From: Pseudoneurospora amorphoporcata
Lineage: Eukaryota; Ascomycota; Sordariomycetes; Sordariales; Sordariaceae
Assembly: GCA_033297205.1 (NCBI GenBank)
Contig: MU859188.1
Location: forward strand, 1-64,000
Direction: 5' to 3'
Length of the DNA stretch: 64,000 bases
Numbering within the stretch: the stretch's first letter is position 1; the number at the start of each line of letters is the position of its first letter. The position numbers and the translations under genes are program-made. Positions 1 to 12,794 of the stretch are shown one piece after another. The notes below the pieces were generated by a model. The model did no database searches. It was given only the letters and a program-made list of their open reading frames with translations, and was not told where the DNA came from.

Positions 1-3000
1 CAAAGCCTCGAGACATGGTGATGATGGCGATGGTGAAATGCTTAGGTAGTGATGAATGCCCAGAAGTCCTACCCTTTATTTGGAAAGTATTTTGCTACAG
101 AAACTACTAGAAAAGGTACTTCCGAGGAAAACATCAGTACTTCGAGGTTTCCGTTGCCACCTTAGAAATCAGGCCTCGCCACCTCCAGAAAGATCCGCCA
201 AGTACCAAGCTAACAAGTTAAATCCATGCAGACGTGTAGTAAGCCCTGGTGTAAGAGACGGGCGGGGACCTGGGACTACCGTGACTATCAAGCACATAAT
301 CAAGGAGTGGGATTACTAGCTCTAGCGCCTTGTCGCCTTGTGTACCTTAAGTGAGAAGGCAGGAGAAACGGTCCGGATGGGCAAGATCGTCGACGTCAAT
401 CATTTTGCAACAAAAATCTTCTCAGCTCTTGAGCCGAGGCATAAGCCCCTGGGTACCTAGACACATCATCGTTGCACCGTTTTTGATGTCCGAAGCGTTG
501 CGCAACTGCATATAGTTGCATATGTCGCTGGTGGTAAGTTAGCTCAACAAGCGGGACGGCATGCCTGGTCTCGCCATCTGAGGCCGAAAAGGAATTCGGT
601 CCTGAAAGTTTGAGACTTAGATAAGTCTGAAAGCCATAAAAGCGGAAAAGCCGAGTCGGTACAAATACGCAAAGTGAAATGAAAGTCAGCCAAGAGATGG
701 GACCATGGCACGCCAGAATAAGTTGAATGAGGTTTCACAGGTGACGAGACAGGTAAGAGTTGAGGTGTGGTTACCGGTACCAGAGATATTGTATAGGGCG
801 GTAGGTCTTGGCGCCGCTCAATATCTGTCCAACTTACGACTTGTCGTTCAACTTCAACTACCATTGCGGCACCACCAGGCCCCGTCTCCTATTTGTTCGT
901 CCCACCGTCCCACTGTCCTAGGGAGCCCTACCCACCTAAGCAGACCGGGGTCCTGAAAGCTGTTGTTTAAGACTTGTGTACGCTTGTGAGCCTCTCCTTT
1001 TTGGGGTTCTAAATGGCATTTTTAGGACCTGGTGCCTGTAGGTTGGTCACATGCTCAGTGGGAGGCCTGCCGCCGCCCAGTCGCCAGTCGCCAGTTGCCC
1101 TAGTCGGGAAAGGATGACACATGGCTTCAAGAATTGGCAATGCCTGGGGTAAGACAGACGAATATGTCTGCCCGATTTGATGATTGCCGTAAGACATTTT
1201 GGTGTTGGTCCTGGAGTTGGAGAGGGAAAAGACAACGCGTTAGAGTGTCTGGAGTCTGGACGCGAATTCGACTTGGGAAGTGAAATGTCGGCAAGGAAAA
1301 AGATCGACATTCCTGCGAAGACGCTAACCCCGCCGCAAGCTTGACGGTCTCATGGCTGTGCAGAGCAAAGTGCAGACTGGTGAGAAGTTGTGGACGAACA
1401 GGCTCTTGTTCAGTGCCATTCCGCGTCCATTGTGTTTGGATGGATTCGAATGATAGACATCATTGGAAAGACATGGAAAGGGAAAGTGAGAGTTGCAAGC
1501 GGAGTGGAGATGGGTTGCTGGGCTTACTGGAGACCATGAGAACGAAAGAACGGTCAACGGCCCAAGGACCGTTCTGGCCAAATCAGCTTCTCCACCGAGA
1601 TAGCGTGAGTGCCGTCGTCTCACGATCGGCGAGCGCGTCAACGTGTTCGCATTGACGTACCCAGTTTCATTTTATTTTACGAGCCGTCAACAGCAAGTGT
1701 CATTGTCGGTCATGGCGGTGTAGCGGAGTAGTGGTAAAGTATGTAGCTGAGAGGCTGGCGGGAAAAGGGGTTTTGAGTGCATGCGTATGGGAGAGAATCG
1801 GGTACCTTATCGTGACTTCGAAAATTTGCAAATTTCTTGTCACAAGTTTGATGATGGCGGTTGCCCGTCTGCCCGAGTGCCTGTTTAAAGTCGGGCTGGC
1901 AGGCTGCAGTGCTGCCTATCTGCCTGCAGTGCCAAACTAAAAGGTACCTTAGGTAAGATAGGTGCCAAAACGCGCCGCTTGCTCCAAAACAAACTCCAAC
2001 AGCATGGAGATCTCCCGGCAAGCTTCCCCGCATCGACCATGTCCCGTCATCTGCTCCACCTGACTGCGACTGCCGCTGTCGCTGAAGCGTCGTCCGCCGT
2101 TCAACAACATGCCAAACACATTCCCGGAGACATCTCCACGTCCAAGTTCCAAGCATCGTGGCCAGACACGGCGCATCTTGGCGGCTTCGGGCGCTCCCTG
2201 ACACGTCCCTTGGCCGCATACTTGGCGACATCTCCGAAAGGCTCTTGGCTCCCAGGAAGAAGCCCTGCTAGCGAGCGACCCGACTTCTTGGTACGCTTCC
2301 ACCATCAGTCTTGTAATTTACCCAAGCACGGGAGAAGACCGGACTTTGTTTCTTTTCCGGTTTTTGTTCTGCAGCCATCCATGGCCCATCCGCGCTTTTC
2401 ATGGGTCTGAATGGGTCCTCACTTTGTTTGACTCCTTTTACATTCGAGAACGCACTGCTTGGCTCTCGTCAGGTCCGTCAAACCCAAACAGCAAACCTGG
2501 CCGCCATCCTGGGAAATGCCTGGGATCGGATCCCTGGAATCCTACAGCGGAACCATGCCAACTGGCTCAACCGCCGCCTCCTCCTCCCCAGTCCTCCTCT
2601 CAGTCCAGCCAGTCCTCTCTCCCCTTACCGCTCGAGTACATTATCTGTATACTTAAAGGATCCCCTGTCCCGAACCTCCCGGATCGATTCCTGCCTTGAG
2701 ACCTCTCTGTCTGATACTATGATCTCACTGATCCTGCCACCGAGACTCCTGTCAGCTTAGTTGTGTTGCTACTGCAGTGCCGTATCATCACACATATCTG
2801 CCGCGGGTCTCTGCAGTGTTCAGTCTCGCTCGGATCGACAACGGCATATTGATTGCCAACCGAGTCCGACCTTATCTTCCATTGTCTTGTCTCCTGTTAC
2901 ACAACTTAGACGCCGTTGTCTCTGTAACTGCCACCTTCCTCTTTTCAGCTTTCTCTTTAATACAAAGAGGCCCGGAATCTCAAGAGGCTCCCCACCGGAC

Positions 3001-3109
3001 ACTCCTTTCTCGCTACCACCAGAGCGACGCTTCCTTGACAGCAAGTTCCCAAGACAAACTCCATACCACATACGTCAAGCTCTCCGGGTTTTGTTTCTTA
3101 CACATCATC
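1..3109. other. Gene-poor stretch and leader of the first gene
   Basis: No open frame here has recognisable domain content, and the short frames on both strands overlap one another and look random. The last 500 bases are CT-rich and lack a long ATG-started frame, as is usual for fungal promoters and 5' leaders. They probably belong to the gene starting at 3110. A small direct repeat of CGCCAGT lies near 1075-1095. I see no RNA gene or mobile element. Confidence 0.5.
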
Positions 3110-3848
3110 ATGACTTCAGCGGCGAACATGGCTGTAAGGGAAAAGCGACGAGGGGCTTCCCAGCAGGATATCGATCAGATGGAGGTTCGAAAGGCTATGA
3201 CGGCGGCCGAGTACTCACGACGACAGTTTGTCCTCAACTTCGCCGCCAGCAAGGACGTCCAGCTTCTCATCCCCGGCAAGAAGGCGGATGCGATCAAGGA
3301 GGCCGAAGAGTGGACGGTTGTCTGGCTGGCCCAGAACCAACTCACTACAGTTTCCAACGATTTCTTCAAGTACACAGTTGACTCGAGGCTATGGAGCAAG
3401 CTCGGTAGGTACATCTTCATCTTCCCTGACTGAGGCATGACTAATCTTTCGAGCAGTCGGTGACGAGATCCCGTTCCCATTTGCCTTCATGAAGTGCCCC
3501 AACAACCCCAGCGATGGCGAGAACAGGAGCAGGGCACCAACACCGAAGGGCGACGCTTTGTTGAAAAACCGTGCCGTCGAGCTTGATAGCAACACTGCCT
3601 CCGCTCCCAACCTGCCCACCAGCAAGCAACTTAAGAGGCAGTCTCTTCAGCGGTCTGAATCAGACAGCGAGACCATTACCAGGAGGCACACAGATATCAA
3701 GAAGGCAAAGATGGCCGAAATTCCCCTGGATAAGGCGCGAAGCCTCTCTCTCGACAGCGTGGACGAGGACCTCAAGGTATCCAAGAAGTCCAGCAACCGC
3801 TTCTTGGTGCGGTTGAGCCGCTCGTGGTCTCGGCGGGTTTCATCCTGA
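3110..3848 (+). CDS. Hypothetical protein, 228 aa, two exons
   Basis: I do not recognise this family. The exons are 3110-3404 and 3457-3848. The 52-nt intron starts GTAGGT, has a CTAAT branch site and ends GAGCAG; it is phase 1, and the join gives ..WSKLVGDEIPFPF... The first ~115 residues are mixed helical and look like a folded, conserved core (WTVVWLAQNQL, FFKYTVDSRLW). Residues ~120-228 are rich in Ser, Lys and Arg and probably disordered, ending in SRSWSRRVSS. The frame is open further upstream to 2777 but has no ATG before 3110, so the ATG at 3110 is taken as the start. A second ATG lies six codons on. No signal peptide or membrane segment is seen. The codon pattern supports a real gene; the function is unknown. 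Confidence 0.75.
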
Positions 3849-6800
3849 AATCCGTCACAATGTCTCTAACTTCAGCAGTTATCATCACTTCATCATCAAA
3901 AGTGGAAACCATTCATCAATGACGGACGGCAAATGGTATTTTTATGGGCATCAGCACACCCAGTTTTACAGGTACCCAACGGCCTGTTATCAAAAAAACG
4001 ATCGGCGAACAGACCAAACGAATACGGCTTATCAGTGCCGGGAAATATATCGAAAAGGAGAAAGGAGAGGAGCCCGCCGACCCACACACCCGACACAAAT
4101 ATCAGCACAAACCTTCCAGTGCTGAAAGATTGAAGCGTCTGGCGAGTCTTAAATATTACACGACACGGCACGCGGGCCCAACGACTTGGTTTCCGGGTCC
4201 TGGGTCCTACAGCGACAGTGCCATTCTGTGCCCAGCCAAGAACGCGGCACAATATCTCCTTTTCCAATAACGAAGGAGCGGGAAGGAAAGGAATATCACC
4301 CAGCATCACACACACGCAAAATATGGAGGTGGGCATTGCCCAACGACTGGTTCAATCTGTCAGTGACCGGTTCGCGGTTAAGCATCAGCGTGAGCGGGCG
4401 GCAAGCAAGCGGATAGGGAGATAGAGGAAGGAAGGGGGGAGACTACATGCGCCACACCTTTGCCAAGAGGCTTGGTATTCCCCTTGGGATGCTGGGAAGG
4501 AAGGAAAAACGTCTTGGCTTTTTCGGGTGCGCTTGCTTGGGTTCTCGTGCGTGCGTGCTGATCACGTTGCGTTTGACAGCTTGGCAAATGGCAAATGGCA
4601 TGTGCTTCCCCATCCATCTATCCCTCGGAAGGCGTACGGAAGACGGGAGACGGCCGGGGAGTCGTCGAAAAACGAGAAACAGAAGAAGAAGAATGCAAGA
4701 ACGAGAAGCAAGACAGAGCAGTACAAGCGATCGGAGAAATCGAAAACGAACGATCAACGGCAGGGCAATCTGAGATACCAAGTAACCTTGGCTCCCCTTG
4801 GCCGCGGCTTCACCGTTCATCGTTGGATCAAACTTCCATCCCTTTTTTCTTGGGACTTTTGGAGCGGCAAACCGGGTCTCGGATGGATCATACGCGAATC
4901 TCAGACTGCGGAACCTTGAAACCTTGGAAAGACAGGCTAAGCGCGACCAAGACGAGACTTGAGAGCGAAAGTCGGAGGAACATCTGATATTTTGGGAACA
5001 AGAATCGATTTGAGCATGATACTTACACAGTACCGGAAGGTATCTATCAAACTGTCTACCTTCGAGCCGACCTACCTTTTGGTCGGTGGCTTGGGGCAGT
5101 GCCTTTCTTGGCAAACACGCTTGCCGAGACCGCGGCTGACAGTCCCGATAGGTGTGTCTCTTGATAGGTCACTGTCCTGTCCTATCCTGTCGTGAGAGGC
5201 TCCCAAGTTTTGGTCGGTCGGTTGAGAAGTCACTGGACTTGCTGCGACATGGCATCTCACATGATGGCTTTTCCATTTTCCCCTGTGCTATTATTACTTT
5301 TATCATTTGTGTTTTATTTATGGCGCGCGTGTGTGGGCGTGTGCTTGTTTGGTTTTTGGTTTCTGGTTTGTGTGTTTTGTGTGCATCATCTCCTCTTATC
5401 ATATCATATCATCGTCGGGCTTACAGGATTTTACTAAGTAGCGAGCGACAGGTGTTGGCTGGCGTGTGTTGTTTGATTGGATTGAACTTTTATTTTGCTT
5501 TTGGGTTTCGACAGCGTCATGGTTCGTTTTTGTGGCTTGTGCTTTCACACTTATGGGGGCCAAAAAGGATAATAGAAGGTTTCTTGCTGATTTTTGCTGG
5601 AACCTGGATGATACATGGTTTCTTAACATTTGTGGACGAACAAATACCCACCCTTCTCATTGTACTGTTCGTTGTAATCTACCACTTATTGCTTATATCG
5701 ATCTCCTTTCAGATTTGCGACTCATTGATGGCCGATAGGGTGACTAGGTATGTGAAACTTGTTTCACTTGTTGACTATCTTTGAGCTTGTGGTATCTATG
5801 CCTGTGTTTACCAGCAGGAGTGTTGGATAGGCCGGGCCCTCCACTATCTTTCTGCATCGGGCCCAGAGTCGGAGAGCTCTCTGGACTCAGTCATAGTGAT
5901 AGAAAGGCGAGGGGCAAGTGAGTTGTCCGGGGTCTTATGTTGACTTCATCATCACCTTATGTATGACGCCGCTATTCCACAAGGTCCTGTAGCCATCAGC
6001 CATCACTCGGATCATCTATTGCCGCGCTTTTCAACACACAATCAGTAGCATCAACACCATCAACCATCTCACTTTGTTTCCTTGGCCTGCCTCACCAGTC
6101 CATGAAGCCATGGATGACACCAGCAGCTCAAAGCAGCTGGTAGATACCAGTCAATCTACCACCAATTCCCAAAATGGGCCCATCACTTACACCACGGACC
6201 CTTCCTCTTTTTTCACCAATGATACCCCATTTTCCGTTCTCTGCCTTGAGCTATAGGATTTCTCTTCTCACATTCTTGTTGATGACGCGACATATACGGT
6301 AATGGTTGAACATTTATAACCTTGAGACAAACCTTGCAGACGAGACGTTTATTTGTTACGCCGTGAAAATTCCATCCATGCCCATGGTCATCACGCTCCT
6401 GGAATATTCACTCAACGTCCATTCATCCTTCTCACGTCCCTCCCTTCCCATGTTTTGTCAATGTTGAGAAGACCGGACGCAACTCTTGGTTCTGCAGGTT
6501 GCCATTCTTCTTAAGTATTGTTGAATACCTGCGTTGTCATGGCGCTTAGAGCAAAGAGAGCCGACCAACATCGAGATCGATATGCCATAGTCCCAGCTCT
6601 ATGGTTAAAGAACACTTCTTTTTTCAAATTAGTGATTAAAGACTCCTTATATATCATGCCATTCCCTGTCACGAGTCTCAGAACACCACCCAAATATAGC
6701 CGGCCAGCATGCGTTGCTTGCCAATTGCTATTGATCCCGCCTGCTCATTACTCGAGGCAGCTAGTCTGATTTCTCCTATACTTCCGTCTGATGTATCCTT

Positions 6801-7250
6801 CGGTTAGTCACACGTCAAGGTTCGAGTGAATGGGCTCAATTCCCGTAGGACCTTCGCTGCTGCCTGCTGGAAAAGAGGCAATGAGGGCTTCACCCTCGCC
6901 CTTGTCTCTCCTCGTTTCCATTCTTTCTGCGACAACAATCTCTTTTGACAAGTACAGCGTACAGATTTGCGTGCCTGGATCTATGGAACTCAGGAAGCCA
7001 GCCGGCTTGTGAACCTCACACGCACAAACAGAAGTTGCCCGCAGACATTACACCAAAAGTCGAAAACCTGGGACGAACGCTTGACCCGCTCTTGCCAAAA
7101 TTATCACCCCCACCTCCAAACCTTCCTTCCTTCTACAAACAACCTCCCTCTCAACCCACTGGGAAAGAACTCCTTCACATCCTCATTTCTCCTTCCTTCT
7201 GTTGCGTCCATTCTTCCTCAGCTCCAGTAAATCCTCAAGCAACAGCAACC
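3849..7250. other. Long intergenic stretch
   Basis: No convincing gene. The part from about 5260 to 5800 is unusually rich in T and G, which creates hydrophobic-looking open frames on the plus strand without a good start or motif. The last 250 bases before 7251 are CT-rich and are probably the leader of the BTB gene. Confidence 0.5.
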
Positions 7251-9135
7251 ATGGCGGAAATGATCGATCCCAACGCCCCTCCCCTCACCAGGGACGGCCA
7301 CGACTCCGACGGCGACTACGACATGGGCTACGATGATGAGGATTATGCCGAATTCTTCAGAGGCCTTGAAGAGTTCAACGGCGGTGCCAGCAATCAAGCA
7401 CCTACCTCTAGTCCCGGCAATCATACCTCTATCCAACAATACGCGAGCCTGGCGCGGCAGATACTGTCCAGGTCGCCTCCGCCGCCGCCCCAACCTGCGC
7501 CTGCGCCTGCGCAATATGAGCCGTGGGAGCCCGCCTTCGAGATGGAGGAGGCACCGCCAGCACCGCCAGCACCGCCAGCAGCACCCGTCTACAGACCAGG
7601 GGTACCGCCAATTCCTCCTCGGCCTTCTCCGACATTCCGGCTTCCTTCCATCGACACCGTTTACGATGGTCTACTAGCACCGGACCCTCCGGCGGAGCAG
7701 GCCTACCTACCACCACAAGGCCCGCCGCCGCAAGGCCCGCTGCCTTTTGGTCGCACTCCACCGCCACCACTGGCAGCATCCCCCGCGCCGCATCACGAAG
7801 ACGATATACTCGAAATTATCGACCCAAACGGGAATATCATCGTCAGTTCTGGCGGCCCACAGCGCCAAAGATTTCTCGCCAATACCGCCGCCCTCGTCCG
7901 TTGTGCTCCTATCCTCGCCGCAATCATCATGCCTGGGCGGGACGACCGGGTCATTAAGCAGGAGCCCGGACTTGAGCATCAGCCCCCACCTCTTCAGATG
8001 CCGAATCCTTTACGCTCGCCTGCCGCCTACCTGATACCGCCCGACCATAATAGATCGTCATTGCCAACCCTTTTTATCCCTGATGTTGAGGACAAGGTGT
8101 GCAAGACCTTTCTTCTCATCATTCACGGCTTCCTCAACAGAGTTGAGAAGAGTTTCAAGAGCGTCCAACTTCTATACGACCTCCTCATTTTTACCCACCG
8201 TTACGATATGACTTTGAGCCTCCAATCCGTGGCAGTCCCGTGGTTAAAGAGAATCTACCACGAGAATCCTCACCGCCATGACGAGGTGGGGAAGCAGCTG
8301 TGGATTGTATACGAACTGGGGCACCTGAAGATGATAAGGCATACCATTCGGTGCATGGTCAAGACGGCGAGGATAAATAAGGACGGCCAGCTGCTTGGTT
8401 ACGGAGCCCAGGAAGGGAGGGATGAGTACACGCAGTGGGCTCCGCTGGTGCACTTGGGTTTGCTTAGTATGTCTTTGCTCCACCACATCCACTTCACCAG
8501 TTTCCTTCCTGGTCCTGAACCAACGCTAACAATTATTGAATACAGGAGATATAACCATATGCCGCCAACGTGTCATAAACCGGCTCATCTTGGAAGTCGA
8601 GAAAGTTCTCGAACGTCTCACTTCCTCGCCTCCCGTCCTCCCTCCCAACGAATGCAGCGACGAAGACGAAGCTCACAACCCAAACATAGCTAGAAGCCAG
8701 AACCGGTACAGAGCTCCAAGTATGGACCACAGAAATCCCAGACAACCTATCGAAATACCACCAGACGATGTCCCTCGCCAAGTCTGCGTCTCCCGCAGGC
8801 CGCCAGGCAGAGTCACCCACGCAGTTAATTGCGATGCCAGCATGCTCGGAGCACTACATCGTACACTGCGCCAAGAAGGATGGGCTACCATGGACTTGAC
8901 TTGCAGTCCAAGCCATCTATACAGACGGATAAAGAAGATCGGGAAGACAGCAACTGATCAGGTGGTCATAACGCACACCTTGAAGGGGCACAGAGCATGT
9001 GATCCATTTGGGGATGACAAGTGGATTAGACTGGAGGATCTGATCATGGAGGAGGTGAATATGATTCCCTTCGACATTGAGGAGCTAAAGAAGCGCGGAG
9101 GGTTGATGGGGTTTTCGATTCAAGACTGGCAGTAA
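7251..9135 (+). CDS. BTB/POZ-domain protein, 601 aa
   Basis: The exons are 7251-8466 and 8546-9135. The 79-nt intron has donor GTATGT, branch GCTAAC and acceptor TACAG, phase 1. The start is the ATG in ACCATGG; the open frame upstream has no better start. Residues 1-60 are acidic (DSDGDYDMGYDDEDY) and residues ~80-180 are proline-rich and probably disordered. From about residue 185 a fungal BTB/POZ fold is visible: IIDPNGNIIV, then RFLANTAALVRCAPILAAII, later LLYDLLIFTHRYDMTLSLQ and KQLWIVYELGH. These are typical of the large fungal BTB family. The C-terminal ~235 residues have no motif that I know. BTB domains mediate dimerisation or Cullin-3 binding, but no partner can be named here. The family call is good and the role is unknown. 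Confidence 0.8.
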
Positions 9136-10382
9136 GATGGAATTTGGAATTACACAAAGTTTCGCGCCATGTCTGCCATGTCTTGAGAGAATCTCAGGAC
9201 AGGAACAAAAGAGGTTCTGTAAGTTCTGTTCTTGGAACGTCGCGTTTGGTTTGGGAGGATCGCGATGACATGGAAACGGAGTGCTATCTTTAGAAAGTGG
9301 GCTAATGGAAATCGGTTGGATCATTATGTACACCGCCATGATTTCAAACAGACGAAACGGCTGCAAAGTTGCCTCAGGATGGGAGTCCTCATTATCATCG
9401 CAAGGAATATTATAGCTCTCGTTGCTCACATCATCCAAATGGCCGCCTTTCTTTGGCTTGCACAAAAATGCGCTAGTGTCTTTGCTGCGCAGACAAAGGT
9501 GACTCGAGAATCACACCACGATACATTGCCCGACTTTGAGGAAAATGTCCAAGAAAGGCTTTAAAGCATACTCTACCTGCATCATGAGCTTACCAATGAA
9601 GTCGGGTAAGAGTTAGGGTTGAAATGGATGAGTGATGGAGGAGTGTCAACGACGAGCCCAGCATTTGTTTGTTCGCCTTTCCAGTACGCCCCCGGGGGAC
9701 CCCGGAATGCCCCGCTGTGAGTCTCGTATCTTGGTGTTCAGTGGGGATGAACCCCTTTCCATTAGACGTTACTCGAGTCCGAGCAAATAGCAACGGCGGA
9801 TCAAAGCATTGGACAATTCGGATTGTGATAGATCAGCTTGAGAGCTTCAATGTCAGCAAGAGTCAGCAAGAGTCGGAAATAAAACCGTTGTGTAAGATGA
9901 TCAACAAGATTGAGAAGCGGAGGGTAGGAAGGGAGAAGGATGCGACTTTAAAATGCCCAGAAAGATAGTGGGACGCGCCCTTTGGTCGACCCTTCCCCGC
10001 TGTGTCATACTGCTCGTGGGACATTACACAGTAGACTTACTGTACCACTTCGGCTGTAATCATCATCACTTGCGTTCAAGTGCGAAGATGTCAGCTTTTG
10101 ACGTTTCAACCGACGTCGATAATCATCATCATCAAATCCTACCTAGTGATACATAGGTATCTGCCTATTGTAGTGATTTGTCATTTGTATTCGACCTCGG
10201 AAACTGTGGAGCGTGGGCTATATAAGCACCAAGTGGATACTCCCCCTCTTAGCTCTATTTCCACATTGACATAAATACCAGCATCTACCCCAAGCTTCAG
10301 CACCAAGATCCCTTTGACAAGAATCACTCTCACCAAGCAAATCGAACGCCTCTCAAGGTCCAAGCACCCAAACTCAGTCACC
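9136..10382. other. Intergenic stretch with the GST promoter
   Basis: No gene is seen. The right end carries a TATA box and a CT-rich leader for the glutathione S-transferase starting at 10383. A run of short CATCAT repeats lies near 10120. Confidence 0.5.
10219..10226 (+). promoter_or_regulatory. TATA box of the GST gene
   Basis: TATATAAG lies 157 bases upstream of the GST start codon, followed by a pyrimidine- and A-rich leader. The position fits a fungal TATA-containing promoter. This is read from sequence only. Confidence 0.5.
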
Positions 10383-11247
10383 ATGGCCACTAACCGAGAC
10401 CAAATCACCTTCTACGACATCCCCGACAAGGATGGCCACGCCTGGTCTCTCAACCCCTGGAAGAGTGAGCAGCCTTCTTCCCACCTCTTACCCATACCTT
10501 CGTCAATTCCCCCTTCCACCTCATCACCTACACCCAACAACAGAAACTAACAATCCTTCTCCCTCAATAGCCCGCTTCGCCCTAAACTACAAACGCCTCC
10601 CCTACCACACCGAATGGACCGAATACCCCGACATCGCCCCAACTCTCCGGCCTCACCTGCCCCCCGCCGCCCCCGAGCCCTCCACCTCAGCCTACACCAT
10701 TCCCACCATCAAGTTCCCCGACGGCACCTACGTCATGGACAGCAAAGAGATTGCTCAAGCCCTCGAAGAGCGCTACCCATCCCCTCAGTACCCGTCCCTC
10801 CATCTGGATAGCCCCGTGCTAGCGAAGCTCGAGCCCCTCGTCAACCCCGGCCTGCTGGGAAAGGTGGTGGGGATTTTCGTGCCCGGTGTCGCGAAGCGTG
10901 TTCTCGCCCCCGCCAGTGCGGATTATTTCATCAAGACTAGGGAGGAAGCGTTTGGGATGAAGCTCGATGAGCTGGAGAAGACCCAGGGAGGCGTGGGGGT
11001 TTATACTGACAAAATTGCGGGGCAGTTGAGGGAGGTTACGAGCTTGTTGAATGAAACTAAGGACAAGGGACCGTTTTTCGAGGGCGACAAGGTGACGTAT
11101 GCGGATTTTGTGTGGGTGGGGTTTTTGATCTTGATGAGGAAGGCGGATGAGGAAGGGTTTGAGAAGTTGTTGGAGGCTACTGGCGATAGGGAGGCGCATG
11201 TGCGGTTGTTGGACGGGGTGAAGCCTTGGGCGGATGATAGTATTTGA
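10383..11247 (+). CDS. Glutathione S-transferase-like protein (etherase-type), 252 aa
   Basis: The exons are 10383-10464 and 10571-11247. The 106-nt intron has donor GTGAGC, branch ACTAAC and acceptor AATAG, phase 1. Start context CACCATGGCC is good. Residues ~8-95 form the thioredoxin-like GST N domain: TFYDIPDKDGHAWSLNPWK, spliced onto RFALNYKRLPY, then the conserved cis-Pro region YTIPTIKFPDGTYVMDS and EIAQALEERYP. The rest is the all-helical C domain (GPFFEGDKVTYADFVWVGFL). The pattern matches the fungal GST class related to bacterial beta-etherases (LigE-like). Family members conjugate or remove glutathione from electrophiles or cleave ether bonds; the substrate here is unknown. No signal peptide is seen, so it is probably cytosolic. 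It converges with the aldo/keto reductase downstream. Confidence 0.88.
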
Positions 11248-11669
11248 GTTCCTGTTGGTTAATTTGAGGGAAAGTGGGAGAGACAGGAAGACATGAAGTA
11301 GCAGGACTTATGGGTAACAGGGCAGCAATAAATGAGTTAAGACTAATGAAAGGGCCAAAATTGAGCCAAGGCCTGTATCCGTTCGACTATGTGAGCCGGA
11401 ACTTTCCCAACTGCCTGTTTTGTTACCTTTACCTTGCTCTTTTGAGTTGCTGTTTGTTGTGAGCACCTTAGAGGCTTACCTCGTTCGCAATCCGGAGGTT
11501 TGCCAATGACTGTTCGATTGTTCACCGGGCGCCGATGACTTGTAGTTATCAATACGGAGACAGAAAGATCACGAAAAACGGATACCGGGCACATGAACAT
11601 CGACAATGGGGGTTCAAGTACAAGCTATTTTTATTTCATTACTTCATTAATCACTCCAAAGCCAACCCT
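11248..11669. other. Intergenic stretch between two converging genes
   Basis: This 422-base stretch separates the 3' ends of the GST gene (+) and the aldo/keto reductase gene (-) and must hold both 3' untranslated regions. No gene or strong repeat is seen. Confidence 0.6.
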
Positions 11670-12794
11670 TTACCTGTTACGGTTGTAGGTGGCAGGAGGC
11701 GTAGGCTTGTTGTCAAGAACAGCCTCAATCTCCTCCATAATCTCAGGAGTGAGCTTGTCAATAAGGGGCAGAGCCTTGAGGTTGTCCTCAATCTGCTCGA
11801 TCTTGGTAGCACCGAGAATGACAGTGCTAACGTTGGGGTTCTTGGCAGCCCAGGCAAGGGACAAGTGGGTGACAGTGGCACCAAGGCGCTCAGCGATCTT
11901 GGTCAACTTGCGCACCTTCTCGATCTTAGCCTTGCCCTCCTCGGACTGCAGGCTCTTAATGGTGTTCTCGAAGAAGGCCTTGTTGGTAGCGAGGCGGGAG
12001 TCCTCGGGAATGCCGTCATTGTACTTTCCGGTGAGGAGACCGCTGGCAAGAGGAGACCAGATGGTGGTGCCGTAGCCGTGCTCCTTGAAGAGGGGAGCGT
12101 ACTCTTTCTCGAAGCGCTCGCGGTGGAAGGCGTTGTATTGGGGCTGCTCGACGACGGGGGCAATCAGGTTGTGCTTCTCGGCGAGGTGGATGGCCTCCTT
12201 GATCTGGACGGCACTCCACTCAGAGGTACCCCAGTAGTAGGCGAGGTTGAGGTTGCGGATGACCTGGGTGAAGCCCTCGACGACCTCGAGCATGGGGGTG
12301 GCGGCGTCGGGACGGTGGGCGAAGACGACATCGACGTAAGGGGTCTGGAGACGCTTGATGGAGGCCTTGAGACCCTCGACGATGTGCTTGCGGCTGAGAC
12401 CGCGGGTGTTGGGCTCCTTGCGGCCGGTGCCGAAGAATACCTTGGTGGTCAAGACGTACTCGTCACGGGGCCAGCCGAGCTCCTTGAGGGCTTGGCCCAT
12501 CTCGACCTCGGAAGCGCCGTTCGCATATGTCTCAGCAGTGTCGAAGGTTTGCTGTTGAAGATGCTGTTAGTTCAGGGTCTCTGGTAAACGGGACGTAGGA
12601 GGAAAACATACAATGCCATGGTCCCAGGCAGTCTGGAGGCACTTCTTGACGATCTCGCCCTTCTGAGTACCACCGTAGGTGAGCCAACCACCGAGGGAGA
12701 AGACGGAAACCTGGAGACCGGTGTTACCCAGGTAACGGAACTTCATGTCCTTGGGCTCATAGGCCGTGGGAACGACGGGAGAACCGGAAGACAT
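11670..12794 (-). CDS. Aldo/keto reductase, K+ channel beta-subunit type, 354 aa
   Basis: The coding exons are 12794-12612 and 12551-11670. The 60-nt intron has donor GTATGT, branch ACTAAC and acceptor CAACAG, phase 0, joining ..TAWDHGI to QTFDTAETY... The (beta/alpha)8 aldo/keto reductase fold is clear: start RYLGNTGLQVSVFSLGG; catalytic tetrad Asp and Tyr in FDTAETYANG, Lys in LTTKVFF and His in VVFAHRPD; then YYWGTSEWSA, YNAFHRERFE, TIWSPLASGLLTGKY and the nucleotide-binding VSTVILGATKIEQIEDN. This is the AKR6/Kv-beta-like branch that uses NADPH to reduce aldehydes and ketones; fungal members are usually cytosolic. The length matches the family. The substrate is unknown. Regulation is not evident, apart from a 9-bp inverted repeat about 850 bases upstream. 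Confidence 0.92.

Noticed and set aside
2777..3109. Upstream extension of the open frame of the first gene
   Set aside because: No ATG in this part; it is leader sequence.
5152..5784. 210-codon hydrophobic open frame that looks like a membrane protein
   Set aside because: The stretch is T/G-rich, which by itself gives hydrophobic codons. There is no ATG at its start, no family motif, and other frames are open too.
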